Origin: Porphyra umbilicalis
Lineage: Eukaryota > Rhodophyta > Bangiophyceae > Bangiales > Bangiaceae
Assembly: GCA_002049455.2 (NCBI GenBank)
Contig: KV918789.1
Coordinates: 310,001 to 374,000 of the forward strand
Length of the DNA stretch: 64,000 bases
Direction of reading: 5' to 3'
Shown piece after piece: positions 1-9,757 of the stretch. Made by a program: the position numbers and the translations under genes. Position 1 is the first letter of the stretch, and every line of letters starts with the position of its first letter. The notes beneath the pieces were generated by a model. That model saw only the letters and a program-made list of their open reading frames with translations. It did not search any database and had not been told where the DNA came from.

Positions 1-117
1 TTCCCAGTTTCGCCTCTACCGCGAAACTGAGTGAAACTGGGTGAAACTGGGCACGCCCTCTGGCCGCGCGCCCGCGCACCGTCGGCGCCCTGACGTCGTC
101 AGCTGCGCAGTGGTGAC

Positions 118-498
118 TAGGGTTGCACACGACGCCCGGGGGCGGGGGCGTCAGGGGCGCGCGACGGATAAGACGCCTTACTGACGCCCCATTAGGCAGC
201 CAAAACGCCCTCGCGACGCCCCAAGTAGCACCCTCAATACTCGTAATATAAGTTAAGTGGCACCCATACTATGCTCTCATATGTAATGTTTGTATCAAGA
301 CTGGGTGCCAGTCCTCAACCAAGGTGCACAGCCGCCACCTGCTGAATCATGTTGACCCCCCTGAACACTTTCTCTTCGCGACGCCTTGCTGACGCCCTTT
401 TGAGTTGGGGCGATAGGGGCGCACGACGCCCAAATGACGCCCTGGTGACGCCCTTAGCGACGCCCTTAACGACGCCCCGGGCGTTCTGAGCAACCCTA
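118..498. mobile_element. hAT-type MITE, copy 1 (381 bp)
   Basis: A short non-coding element starts TAGGGTTGC and ends GCAACCCTA, so its tips are inverted repeats. Its body is rich in GACGCC-type words and is repeated at 500 (split copy) and 36872 (clean copy). TAGGG tips fit the hAT superfamily, and the 8-bp duplication seen on the third copy supports this. No coding capacity is visible. The right tip is separated by one base from the next copy, so no duplication can be scored here. Confidence 0.8.
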
Positions 499-796
499 GT
501 AGGGTTGCACACGACGCCCTTATTTCGGGGGCGTCCGGGGCGCGCGACGGATACGACGCCTTACTGACGCCCCATGCGGCAGACAGAACGCCCTCACGAC
601 GCCGCAAGTAGCACCCTCAGTATTTACAAGGTGGTTAATAGGGCACCCATATTGTGCACTCATATGTCATCTTCTGTGTCAAGACTGGGTGCCTGTCCCC
701 AACCAAGGTGCACAGCCGCCACCTGCTGAATCATGTAGGCCCCCCTGAAAAATTTCTCTTCGCAACGCCTTGCTGACGCCCTTTTGAGTTGGGGCG

Positions 797-828
797 TTAG
801 AGCACACACAACAACGTCTTCCCCAAGT
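797..828 (+). repeat. Harbinger left target duplication and terminal inverted repeat
   Basis: TTA (797-799) is followed by the 29-bp tip starting GAGCACACACAAC. Its partner is at 24400-24431 on the opposite strand, with three mismatches. The target is the interior of a hAT MITE. Confidence 0.8.
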
Positions 829-1359
829 CCGAATGTGTATACGTGTCAGAAACGTGGCTCCCAAATGCTCCACATGGCTCCATTTAAAGTCTATCCCATT
901 CTATTAGACACCTGGTGTTTTGGAGCCTATCGTTGGCGTGCTTCCTCTAAACGGTTTCAAACTTTGTAGGAACCTTCGATGACGGGTTCCGCGTGAGCAC
1001 ACCAAAAATCACGTTGAGAAGCGCAGTTCATCGGCCACTGTGGTGTGTACACCTCCGGCGGCATCGATCTGGTCACACCGATACCGTCTGTTCCGGACCA
1101 TCTCAGATTTGGTCAAATCCGATTCGAACTTGATCCCAACTTGAGGGGCTACTTTACTCAGATTCAAAGAGACAAGAGATCAGCACGCGATGCTCCCGCG
1201 ACCACATCCAAGGATCGTCGATGCCGGAAGCGCCGCGCATCATAAATTGAAGCGCTGGCGCCAAGCAAGCCGTCTTGACATGCTAAAATCTGTGCCTCCC
1301 TCAAAACATTTCTCTGTCAACGCCCAAATCAAAGCATGCCCACGCCGACAAAGTCCCAT
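829..1359. other. Subterminal Harbinger sequence and left end of the mariner element; no gene
   Basis: No coding signal is convincing in this stretch. Around 1132-1156 lies a sequence containing GGGGCTACTTT. It recurs inverted at 14096-14112 and is my candidate for the mariner terminus. Confidence 0.5.
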
Positions 1360-2069
1360 TCACTCCACGTCCTCCTCATCCTCGTCCCCCTCATCCTCGC
1401 CATCCTCATCACTGGAGCTACAACCGTTCACACCGTCCGCCTCAGCGTCCACCAGCTCGATGTCCATCTCATAGGCACGGTCCTCCACCGCCGCCCTCAT
1501 GGCGGCCATGTCCATGTAGTAGTCCTCCATGCTGATGGCGTGGTCCTCGAACTTCGCCCAGATTGCTGCCGACATCTTGTTAAACTCCACGTCGACGAGC
1601 TCCTGGAGACGCCTAAGGTTGAGAGTGACGTTGGCATAGCGCAGTGCAACCTTTACGGTGCCCCACACCATCTCAATTGGGTTGAGCTCTGATTATGCCA
1701 CAGGAGAGAAGCTGATTGAGACGTCAAACTCCTCCGACAAGTCTTGCACCAAGTAGCGTGGTGTCGGGCGATGCTTGGCGGCCTGGGCGCGCATTAGCGC
1801 CACAATCTTGGCTTGGCGCCACGTAGGCGGCCAGTTGGTCGGTGCCGCGTCGTGCTCCTCGCGCCAATCAGCCAGTTGGCTCTTCTTCATCGATGAATTA
1901 GCCGGTCGGGATTCCTCGGTCAGCTTCATATGGTAGGGAGCTCGGTCGACGACAAGCACCTCACCGCCAATATTGGGAAGCACTTGGTCTTGAAGCCACT
2001 TTCGCAACACCGCCGAGCTCACTTCGATGTGGTAGTCGCCCGCCCTCTTCTTGCCCTTGAAGACGAGAC
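1360..2069 (-). pseudogene. Tc1/mariner (DDE_3) transposase, C-terminal half
   Basis: This half encodes the GDYH-type region (AGDYHIEVSSAVLRKWL), the second catalytic Asp (VLVVDRAPYH) and the catalytic Glu (ELNPIEMVWG), then an acidic tail ending in EDEEDVE. About 90 residues separate the second Asp and the Glu. That is longer than classic D34E, but it is a spacing known in one large eukaryotic IS630/Tc1 lineage with a linker of the type seen here. A TAA at 1693-1695 interrupts the frame just before the NPIE motif. The Ty3 element begins at 2070, and the frame resumes at 13043 on its far side. The gene is dead. Confidence 0.85.
2065..2069 (+). repeat. Target-site duplication GAGAC, left copy
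   Basis: GAGAC immediately precedes the 5' LTR and recurs at 13043-13047 right after the 3' LTR. A 5-bp duplication is usual for Ty3-type integrases. Confidence 0.9.
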
Positions 2070-2465
2070 TGTAGCATATATCTGCTCCCAATTGGCAATT
2101 GGCCACAAGTAGCCCCCTTGACTGACCAGAGCCCATGTATTGTGGGAATTGGCCTGTAGCACGCCCTTTGGGGGGTTACTTCCGCATTGTTCATTTTTTA
2201 TTGTTTGTTTGCTTGCCTCTCTTATCTGTCTGCCGGCACTCATTACGATCGCTTGTGATCGGACGGTCGATCGACCGGTGCCTTCGTTTGTATTCAATCA
2301 ACGTGGGTCCGGGGTCGCCGTCGTGGGCGCCACCCGGCTCCCCATCGGATGCCCTTCAACAAAAGGTCCTTCTTCCTCGCCGCGACGGCGATAGAACTCG
2401 CTTTATTGCGTGGCTGCGGTCGGTCTCAGTACACTGGTAATTGAACTTACGTTATTCATACCACG
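2070..2465 (+). repeat. 5' LTR of the Ty3 element
   Basis: This 396-bp LTR starts TGTAGCATAT and ends near ATACCAC. It aligns over its whole length with 12647-13042. Confidence 0.9.
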
Positions 2466-2467
2466 TT

Positions 2468-2485
2468 TGGTGGAGCAGCAGGGGA
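2468..2485 (+). promoter_or_regulatory. Candidate primer-binding site of the Ty3 element
   Basis: A TGG trinucleotide opens TGGTGGAGCAGCAGGG two bases after the 5' LTR, where a tRNA primer site is expected. I could not assign the tRNA. Confidence 0.4.
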
Positions 2486-2962
2486 TACCCTTGCCTTCAT
2501 CGTGCCTCGCGGCACGGTGTCCCCGAGAACTTTCTCGCTGCCTCGTGGCATTGTGACGGTGTCGATACGGTCGCTTGGCGCGCGGGGCGTAAGCCATCGA
2601 CTTGAGGGCGTGGTGCCGGGGGCATCACGATTGAGATCTCCGACGTTGGCGCGCAGGGCGTTAGCAAAGTCGGAACACTTTGTTCAGGTCTCAGTATGTC
2701 TACTGGTGGTACCGGCGGCACTCGGCGAGCCAGAGACGGCAAGTTGCCAGCTGGCTACCGGCCGCCGGGCGGGGGACAAGGCACTTCTGCCGCCTCCGAC
2801 GCCCCAACGGACGGTGCTCCAACTCCTCCCATCCGTGCGGATCAAGCCGCTTTCGGGCAGATGCAGGTGGTGGAGAGCCTGAAGGCGGCCGTTGAAGCAC
2901 TTCAGCGACGCCTTACGGCCCAAGAATAGACTAACGAGTCTCTGTCGCGAGCCAATGACAAG

Positions 2963-4342
2963 TTGGTCGACGACGTCGAGGCCCTGCGCAAGGTCGACTC
3001 CCACGAGGAGGAACGCCGTGTAGCTAAGTCTCGCCGCCAGTCGGGCGACAAGACCAGGAATGTCAAGAAGTCGAGCAAGGTGACTAAAGACAAGTCCGCC
3101 CGCAAGGACGATCCGGCTAACGCCGCGCCTTCCTTATCTTCCGACGATTTCGCCTCTGGGTCAAGCCCGACGTCGTCAGACGACGACAACCCCAACGCGA
3201 CGGACACGTCCTCTTCGGACGATGGCCACGGGCTTCCAGGCCCGCCATCGCCCCCAAGTGGGTCCTCACCGAGCGACAGCTCGAGCGAGTCGGACGCGGC
3301 CGCGCGCAAGCGCCCCACGCCCCCCACCAAACGGAAGGAGCGACTTGAAAAAGCCGATAGGATCAAGGTGATCCGCCCGGCTAATAGCCGCTTCATGACA
3401 CTCCTGGACTACAGGACGTACTTCCTGATCCGCCGTCAACTGTCGTATACGCCTAAGGAGGCACGACGGTCGCATGGTCTTAACAAACGTCTAGACGGAG
3501 CGTCCCATGGGCAACAGCCATTCACGGCAGCCCTGCCCTTGAGTATCTTCACGTTCTTGACGACCTTTTGCCGCGCGTGCGACGCGGCTGGGCTGACGCA
3601 CGGTCAAGCCCTTTCGCTTATGGTCTTTCCACCAGCCGGCAACGCCAAGCTGGCCTTGTCCGGCGCGATTAAAAGCACCCTTGGACGTAAGCGATATGCC
3701 ATCCGTACATACGGAGATGCCGTCACCAGGCTTCTTTTGAAGTATGCGACGCACGCGACTATGGCTAACGCCTATCAAGACATCATTACGATGAAGAAAC
3801 AAGACAACGAGGCGCCCACGGCCTTTGGTCATCGCGTGGAAACGCAATGCGACCTCCTGAACGGTCTGTTCGACATCCAAGACGTTAAGGACGTCTTCAT
3901 CACTGGTCTTTCGGACCTTGTGCAAGCGCACGTCCGGGTCCTGAACGACCAGTTCCCCGACCGAACCCTGTCCGAGACGGTCGCCACCGCCCAGATGTAC
4001 TGGGACGGCACTAACAAGTTGCGTTTGCAACTCAAGATTACCCGCCGAACGGCGATCAAAGTCGCTTACGCGACACAAGACCAGCGGACGACGACGGAAC
4101 GACCGTTCACACCTGTTCGTAATCCGCCGCCCCCTCGGGCCGCCGCCCCTCAAGCCAATCGGGCTGACATCTGTTACAACTGTAACAAACCGGGGAACTT
4201 CGCCGCACAGTGTGCCGAGCCTTATCGCCCTCGCGAGCGTCGCCAACCGCCTATCGGCGTTCATGCCCTTGCCGACGGTAACGTCGAGGAAGACGAGGTC
4301 GAGCATCCGGCCGACGCCGTGGACGACTCGAAAAACGTCTAG
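2963..4342 (+). CDS. Gag-like protein of the fossil Ty3 element
   Basis: The frame is about 459 codons. A Ser/Asp/Lys-rich N-terminal third (residues about 1-160) is followed by a helical capsid-like domain (about 180-370, with ALPLSIFTFLTTFCRACD and TAFGHRVETQCDLLNGL). A CCHC-type knuckle region near residue 405 (ICYNCNKPGNFAAQC) and a basic-to-acidic tail complete it. The order matches Ty3 Gag proteins. The role in the family is particle assembly and RNA packaging. It belongs to the fossil element at 2070-13042. Confidence 0.85.
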   Translation: MVDDVEALRKVDSHEEERRVAKSRRQSGDKTRNVKKSSKVTKDKSARKDDPANAAPSLSSDDFASGSSPTSSDDDNPNATDTSSSDDGHGLPGPPSPPSGSSPSDSSSESDAAARKRPTPPTKRKERLEKADRIKVIRPANSRFMTLLDYRTYFLIRRQLSYTPKEARRSHGLNKRLDGASHGQQPFTAALPLSIFTFLTTFCRACDAAGLTHGQALSLMVFPPAGNAKLALSGAIKSTLGRKRYAIRTYGDAVTRLLLKYATHATMANAYQDIITMKKQDNEAPTAFGHRVETQCDLLNGLFDIQDVKDVFITGLSDLVQAHVRVLNDQFPDRTLSETVATAQMYWDGTNKLRLQLKITRRTAIKVAYATQDQRTTTERPFTPVRNPPPPRAAAPQANRADICYNCNKPGNFAAQCAEPYRPRERRQPPIGVHALADGNVEEDEVEHPADAVDDSKNV

Positions 4343-4347
4343 GCCGG

Positions 4348-5286
4348 GTGCCCGACTTGGGGTTGCCCGGCGGAACGCGAAAGCGTACGGTAACAAGGTT
4401 GTTGCGCTGTGCCGTATGGCAGTACGAGATCGCAGCCACGTTAGGCCCATGCCTGCGCGTAATGCGAAGTTGCCGCCCTGTCCGAGACACGGGCGCCGGG
4501 GTGAACATAGTGCGAACTAGTGTTCTCCCTGCGAACTGGATGGCTTACGCCGAAGAGTTGACCACGCTTTTGCGCATCCGAGATGCAAACAACAATCATC
4601 TCGTGACGAAGTATGCCATACATCTGTATGTAGACACCGCAGGTGTGCGTCTATTTGACCAATTCCTCGTTGCCGACAACTTGTCAGTCCCGTGCATTCT
4701 TGGCACCGAGTTCATTGAACAAAACATCGAGGGCATTCTGCCGCGCTTGCGCAAGATCGTCTGGCAAGAGCACGTGCGATGCACGGAAGAGCAACCTCGG
4801 CCAACGCCGATCTTAGCTTGTCTTAACGACAGCGCGTGGGACCGCCACTGGCAAGATAAACCCGCTCGGGTTTGAGCCTGCAAACAGGTGCGTGTCAACG
4901 GACACAAGGAGGAGTGGATCATGGCCACGTGCGACACGCCTGGTATGATTACCATCACACCGAACATTCGGTTGTGCCGACACAAGTCCATGGCAGTCGC
5001 CTGCGGCATCGCCATCGTCAAACCGGACGAACCATTCTTGGTCAAGTTATGCAACTTCGGCAAGGACCAAGTCATTGTTCGCAAGAACTCAACCTTGGGG
5101 TTTGCAGACCCCTACCAAGGGCCGATGTTGGCCGCCGTCTTGGATGACAACCATCCAAAAGATGGTACCGATACTTCATCGAACGACGCGAGTCGTGACC
5201 CACTCGAGGACCTCGACCTCAGTGAGGCCCCCGAGTACCTGCACAAGCAGATCCGAGACATGCTCAAGACGCATTCATCGATGTGG
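4348..5286 (+). CDS. Pol N-terminal part of the fossil Ty3 element: aspartic protease and linker
   Basis: The protease signature DTGAGVNIV lies near 4483-4510, followed by a beta-rich stretch with CILGTEFIEQN, typical of retropepsins. From 4888 to 5286 a linker typical of the region before reverse transcriptase follows. A hAT-like DNA element interrupts the region at 5295, and Pol sequence resumes at 6102. Confidence 0.7.
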
Positions 5287-5294
5287 GATGGAAC

Positions 5295-6093
5295 CAGGGC
5301 CTGAGGTGGATAAAGTAGAGCCAGACAAATCCGCACATTATACTCGTAATAATCCAAAATCCATGCCGCAGCCGCGTATCCAAATCGTACTCTGTTCATT
5401 TACCGCCGGATATACTGAGCCTGAATGACTCTCCAGAGGCCGGATATAAAATAATCTGAATCGAGTTTCCACAGTGCCTGATCCGGCTCACATATTCTGC
5501 ACCGCAGTGCTGGCGCGTGGGGATGCCTCCCCACCTAGTTCAACCGCCATCATCTGGCAGTGCCAAGCGGCGATCTTGCCGGAAAATTCCCGAACGGTTC
5601 TGTCCCGTGTCTGAAGCCGCTTGCCTTGTTGTCAACGGCCTGTGCGAGACTCCGAACGGGCACCCCCGGGTGAGCACACGAGAGTTCCAGCGATCACTAC
5701 TGACGAGGACCGCTGCACCATCCAAATCATTTCCAACAACCAAATGGTACTTGCCGGCGGTTCATCGCGACAACCGCTTTTGAAGAGACACGCGTATTTA
5801 AATCACACGTAAGACTGTACCTGGAGAGATTTTTCCTTCCATTTCAGTTCGTTTCAATTTTTGTCTTCTTCCAGATCCATCATCCAAGAGAATATATTCA
5901 ATCTGTCCATCCTAACTACATCCAAAATCGTACTTATTGAATATCCGACTATAATATTGATCCTGACTCTCTCCGTCCCAGCAACATCTGATTTTGGATA
6001 TATGACCTCGTCAAATACTCAATCCAGAGTGCGTGTGAGGGGATGTGGATTATATCCTAATGCAACCAAAAGCGCCTGATTCCAAAGCCCCTG
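5295..6093. mobile_element. hAT-like element inserted in the Ty3 pol region (799 bp)
   Basis: An AT-richer block is flanked by the exact 8-bp duplication GATGGAAC (5287-5294 and 6094-6101). Its tips are CAGGGCCT and, inverted, CAGGGGCT. An 8-bp duplication with CAGGG tips is diagnostic of hAT transposons. No transposase is visible, so it is non-autonomous. It is unrelated in sequence to the TAGGGTTGC MITEs at 118, 500 and 36872. Confidence 0.75.
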
Positions 6094-6101
6094 GATGGAA
6101 C

Positions 6102-7146
6102 CCTTGGCGTCATCCGCGCTACGGAGCACGCCATCGTCACTCCTCCCGACGCTCTGCCCATACGGGCCCAACCCTACCTGCCCGGGCCGTTCAAACGGCA
6201 GATCATCGCTGATCAGATCAACAAGATGTTGAAGCTCAACGTCATTGCCCCTAGCCATAGTGCTTGGGCAAGCCCCGTGGTAATTGTACCAAAGAAGAAC
6301 GGCAAAGCCCGATTCTGTGTCGACTATCGTCGGTTAAACAACATCACCAAGAAGGATGCTTACCCCTTGCCTCGGATGGAGGACTGCCTCGACTCCTTGG
6401 GAGATGCCCAGGTGTTTCTGTCTCTCGACTGCACCGCGGGGTACTGGCAAGTACCCTTTCGCAAGGAAGACCAAGAGAAGACAGCGTTCACACCGCATTG
6501 TGGTATATACCACTGGTTATCCATGCCTTTCGGCTTGACGAACGCGCCCGCTACCTTTCAGCGCGCGTTGGATATTATCCTCTCGGGCTTGAAGTGGCAG
6601 ATATGCCTTGTCTACTTAGACGATGTCATCATCTTCTCCGCAAACGCGGAACAACAAGTCAAAGACGTTGACTCGGTTCTTCACCGTCTCCGCGAAGCTG
6701 GGGTTACCCTTAACTTGGAAAAGTGCACGTGGTTCTCCGATGAGGTCGAGTACCTAGGACACATTGTCCGCCCCGGGCAACTGCACGTGCACAACAAGAA
6801 CGTGGATGCTCTGAAGCATGCCAAGTTCCCAACCACAAAGACCCAGCTGAAAAGCTTCTTGGGCATGTGCAACGTCTATCGACGGTTTGTCAAAGACTTT
6901 CCCAAACGAGCAAAGCCCCTGAACGCCCTGACTAGGGTCGAGGTCCCACCGGATCTACCACCACCAACGGACGTGGCTATCGCCGCATTCGAAGACCTTC
7001 GAAACACACTATTGTGCCCACCGGTACTTGCCTTGCCGAAGGCCAATCGGAAGCTCGTCGTCGACGTTGACGCATGCGCCGACCAAGATGGTTGTACCCT
7101 CCTCCAGATGGAACCGGGCGAACTGCTTCATCCTGTCGGATATTGA
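6102..7146 (+). CDS. Reverse transcriptase region of the fossil Ty3 element
   Basis: Diagnostic RT blocks appear in order: VPKKNGKARFCVDYRRLN, FLSLDCTAGYWQVP, MPFGLTNAPATFQRALD, and the catalytic YLDD in CLVYLDDVIIFS near 6607-6640. These are followed by VEYLGHIV and the connection region with FLGMCNVYRRFV. The match to Ty3-type RT is clear. The family copies the element RNA into DNA. RNase H begins near 7045 (VVDVDACADQDGC). Confidence 0.9.
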
Positions 7147-7149
7147 AGC

Positions 7150-8934
7150 CGAGGACTCACTGCTGCAGAGCATAACTACTCCACCACGGAGCGAGAATGC
7201 CTCGGCGTCGTATGGGCTGTCCTCAAGTTGAGGCACTTCCTCGACGGACAACGGTTCCTCATTCGAACGGATCACCAAGCATTTAGCTGGATCTACAGCA
7301 CGACCGACTCAAGCGGACGCTTGATGCGGTGGCGACTTCGCCTTTCCGAATACACATTCGATATGGTTTATAAACCAGGTGCATCGCACCACTTGCCGGA
7401 CTTCCTGTCGCGCGCCTCTACGGTGGCGCCGCCGGACGATATCCACGATGATATACCGTGCCTGGCATTGGCCGAGACGGCCAACGGCTTGACGACGGGG
7501 AGGTACACGGGTACCGACACACCCGAACCGGTGGAATTAAACGACGTTGTTGAAGCTCAACAAACGGACGACTATTGTGTCGCAATGACCAAACGTGTCG
7601 AACTCGGAACGGCGAAGGCCTTCTTCCGCGATGAGTATCACGCTCTGTACCGCCGTGCGCCTTACGGCAATCAACTGGTTATTCCAAAGTCTCTACGCGA
7701 ACGCGTGTTGACCCTCGAGCACCACGCAACCGTGGCCGCCCATCCTGGTATGAACCGGATGTACTACACAATGCGTAAGGCGTACTACTGGCCGTCAATC
7801 GTGACGGATATTCATTCGACCTTCACCAAATGCACAACGTGTGCGCAAAATCGCCTCGCCTTGCGGCGACACACCACGCCCTTGACCCTGTTCCAGGCTA
7901 CCGAGCCTCTCACGGAACTGTCCGTTGACATCTTTTGGCCCATCCCGGCCTCCAAGAAGGGCAACCGCTTCATCTTAGTTATCACTGACCGCTTCTCCAA
8001 GCTCACCAAAGGCGTCGCCTTGCGGCGAATCACGGCCATGTCCGTGGCGTCAGCCATCATCGACGCGTGGGTGTCAGCCTACGGGCCACCGGACCGGATC
8101 CTATCGGACCAAGGGCCCCAGTTCATGTCGAGCTTCTTCATCGCTGTGATGAAAATGCTTGGCATCGAAACGGTTCGCACCACGGCGTATCACCCCCAAA
8201 CTAATGGGCAAGTTGAACGGTACAGCTGTACAATGGCTACTCAGCTGCGACACTACGTCGCTGATGAACCATCACGATGGGACGAGTTACTCCCGGTTAT
8301 CACCATGGCGTATAATAGCCAACCACATCGGTCGACGGGCATCGCCCCATTTGAGCTCGTAATCCTAAGGCGGATCCGCAACCTCACGGTTCGCAACCTG
8401 CCCCCGGGCACTCCGCTGTCCAATAAGGGAACGCTCAAGGATGGGTCACCCCTAACCCGCAAACGCGAATTCATGGCACGCCTTCGCAGGCAGATCCCCG
8501 TTGTCCTTGAGGCCTTGCGTAAGACGCAACAACGTTACAAACGTAACTTCGATCACCGGGTCGCAACCCGCAATGCGGACGTTAAGATCGGCGACTACGT
8601 ATACACGACCAACCACAATCGGCAAAACAAGCTGCAAAGCAAAGCCATTGGCCCCTTCGTTGTCGTTGACGCCGATGCGGACGCCTCCACGTTTTTCATT
8701 GACATTGACGGGGAGGAGAAACGCGTCAGCAGTGACCATGTCACCCCAGCTCCTCGTCCAACGACGACGGACACCGTGCCGCACCCCTTACTAGATGGTC
8801 TAGACCAACGCAAGTCACCCCCGGCAACTGCCGATGAGTGTGTGATCGACAAACTCCTAGGCTTACGCCAGACGGGTGACAGCTATAGCGCTAAGGTGCG
8901 CTGGTTCGACTACGGGTCGAATGACGACACCTAG
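7150..8934 (+). CDS. RNase H, integrase and chromodomain region of the fossil Ty3 element
   Basis: RNase H continues through FLIRTDHQAFSWI. The integrase zinc finger follows (HHATVAAHPGMNRMYY and KCTTCAQNR). The catalytic core shows LSVDIFWPIP, SDQGPQFMSSFF and HPQTNGQVERY, giving the D-D-E triad. A GPY-like segment (SKAIGPFVVVD) precedes a chromodomain starting VIDKLLGLRQTGDSYSAKVR near 8845. A chromodomain fused to integrase defines chromoviruses, where it guides integration toward modified histone tails. Chromodomain-like sequence continues a little beyond 8934. Confidence 0.9.
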   Translation, partial: RGLTAAEHNYSTTERECLGVVWAVLKLRHFLDGQRFLIRTDHQAFSWIYSTTDSSGRLMRWRLRLSEYTFDMVYKPGASHHLPDFLSRASTVAPPDDIHDDIPCLALAETANGLTTGRYTGTDTPEPVELNDVVEAQQTDDYCVAMTKRVELGTAKAFFRDEYHALYRRAPYGNQLVIPKSLRERVLTLEHHATVAAHPGMNRMYYTMRKAYYWPSIVTDIHSTFTKCTTCAQNRLALRRHTTPLTLFQATEPLTELSVDIFWPIPASKKGNRFILVITDRFSKLTKGVALRRITAMSVASAIIDAWVSAYGPPDRILSDQGPQFMSSFFIAVMKMLGIETVRTTAYHPQTNGQVERYSCTMATQLRHYVADEPSRWDELLPVITMAYNSQPHRSTGIAPFELVILRRIRNLTVRNLPPGTPLSNKGTLKDGSPLTRKREFMARLRRQIPVVLEALRKTQQRYKRNFDHRVATRNADVKIGDYVYTTNHNRQNKLQSKAIGPFVVVDADADASTFFIDIDGEEKRVSSDHVTPAPRPTTTDTVPHPLLDGLDQRKSPPATADECVIDKLLGLRQTGDSYSAKVRWFDYGSNDDT

Positions 8935-8964
8935 GAACCCCTGGAGAACCTCCCCCGCAACCTG

Positions 8965-9618
8965 GTGGTACGTTTCCTTCGACAGAAGAAGAAGCACGTA
9001 CCCGGGTACGAATGGCAAACGCCAACGCGACCAAGTCGCCGACAGGCCGGGCTCACAACCGTGGCCAACATCGTAATGGACTCCACGTGGATACCCACTA
9101 TCCAACATGTCCAAGTTACCGGGGACGGAGTTATCCATGCCGATGTCTCGTGGACAGATTCAAGTACAGGCACCGCAATTAAGGAAGTAATTCCTGTCGC
9201 GTGGCTTAAGTCCACTCTGCCGTCCATGACGCGCAATTTTGCGTATGATCCCCAACTTGCCTTGCGGCATTTCCCTCGGCTGAACCGTGTTTACGTCCCG
9301 TGCACATATGTGTGGCCGAAATCCGCGCAGGCGACACTGATCGGGAGCGATCCCTCTGTACCAGTGCTCCCCAACGGGTTTCTGGTACCCCCGGTACAAC
9401 ACTTGGTTTCAGTCCTTCGACGCTTGGTGACAACCACAGAGGAAGCAACCGATGTCATACCACAATGGACCAACACCAGTTGGTACGCTACCGCCATACG
9501 CGCATGTTTCGAGTACGAAGTGCTTTTATCAGCAGACGCAAGGGATAGAAATCCCACAACATGGGCCATGATGGCCTGCCACTTCCTTCATCGCTATGAC
9601 GATAGACAGAAAAACTGA
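8965..9618 (+). other. Open frame after the chromodomain of the Ty3 element
   Basis: A 217-codon open frame follows the chromodomain, with VKWLKS-like and ARHFPRLNRVYVP segments of ordinary amino-acid composition. It may be a C-terminal Pol extension or an extra gene. I recognise no family in it. Confidence 0.4.
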
Positions 9619-9757
9619 GAAGTGGATACAAACATGTCAAACAACAAACAACCACGAGACGAAGAAACATCGACACCCTAAAAGGCGTAAGCCCCCGACA
9701 TTGGCCCACCCCCCCCGGCCGGGGTCAGCCGAGCAAGTCACTGAACAGTGAACCTCG

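Noticed and set aside
5287-6101. Mutator-type 9- or 10-bp duplication around the insertion in the Ty3 element
   Set aside because: The repeat can be read as 9-10 bp, but with 8 bp both element tips become CAGGG, the hAT form, which fits better.
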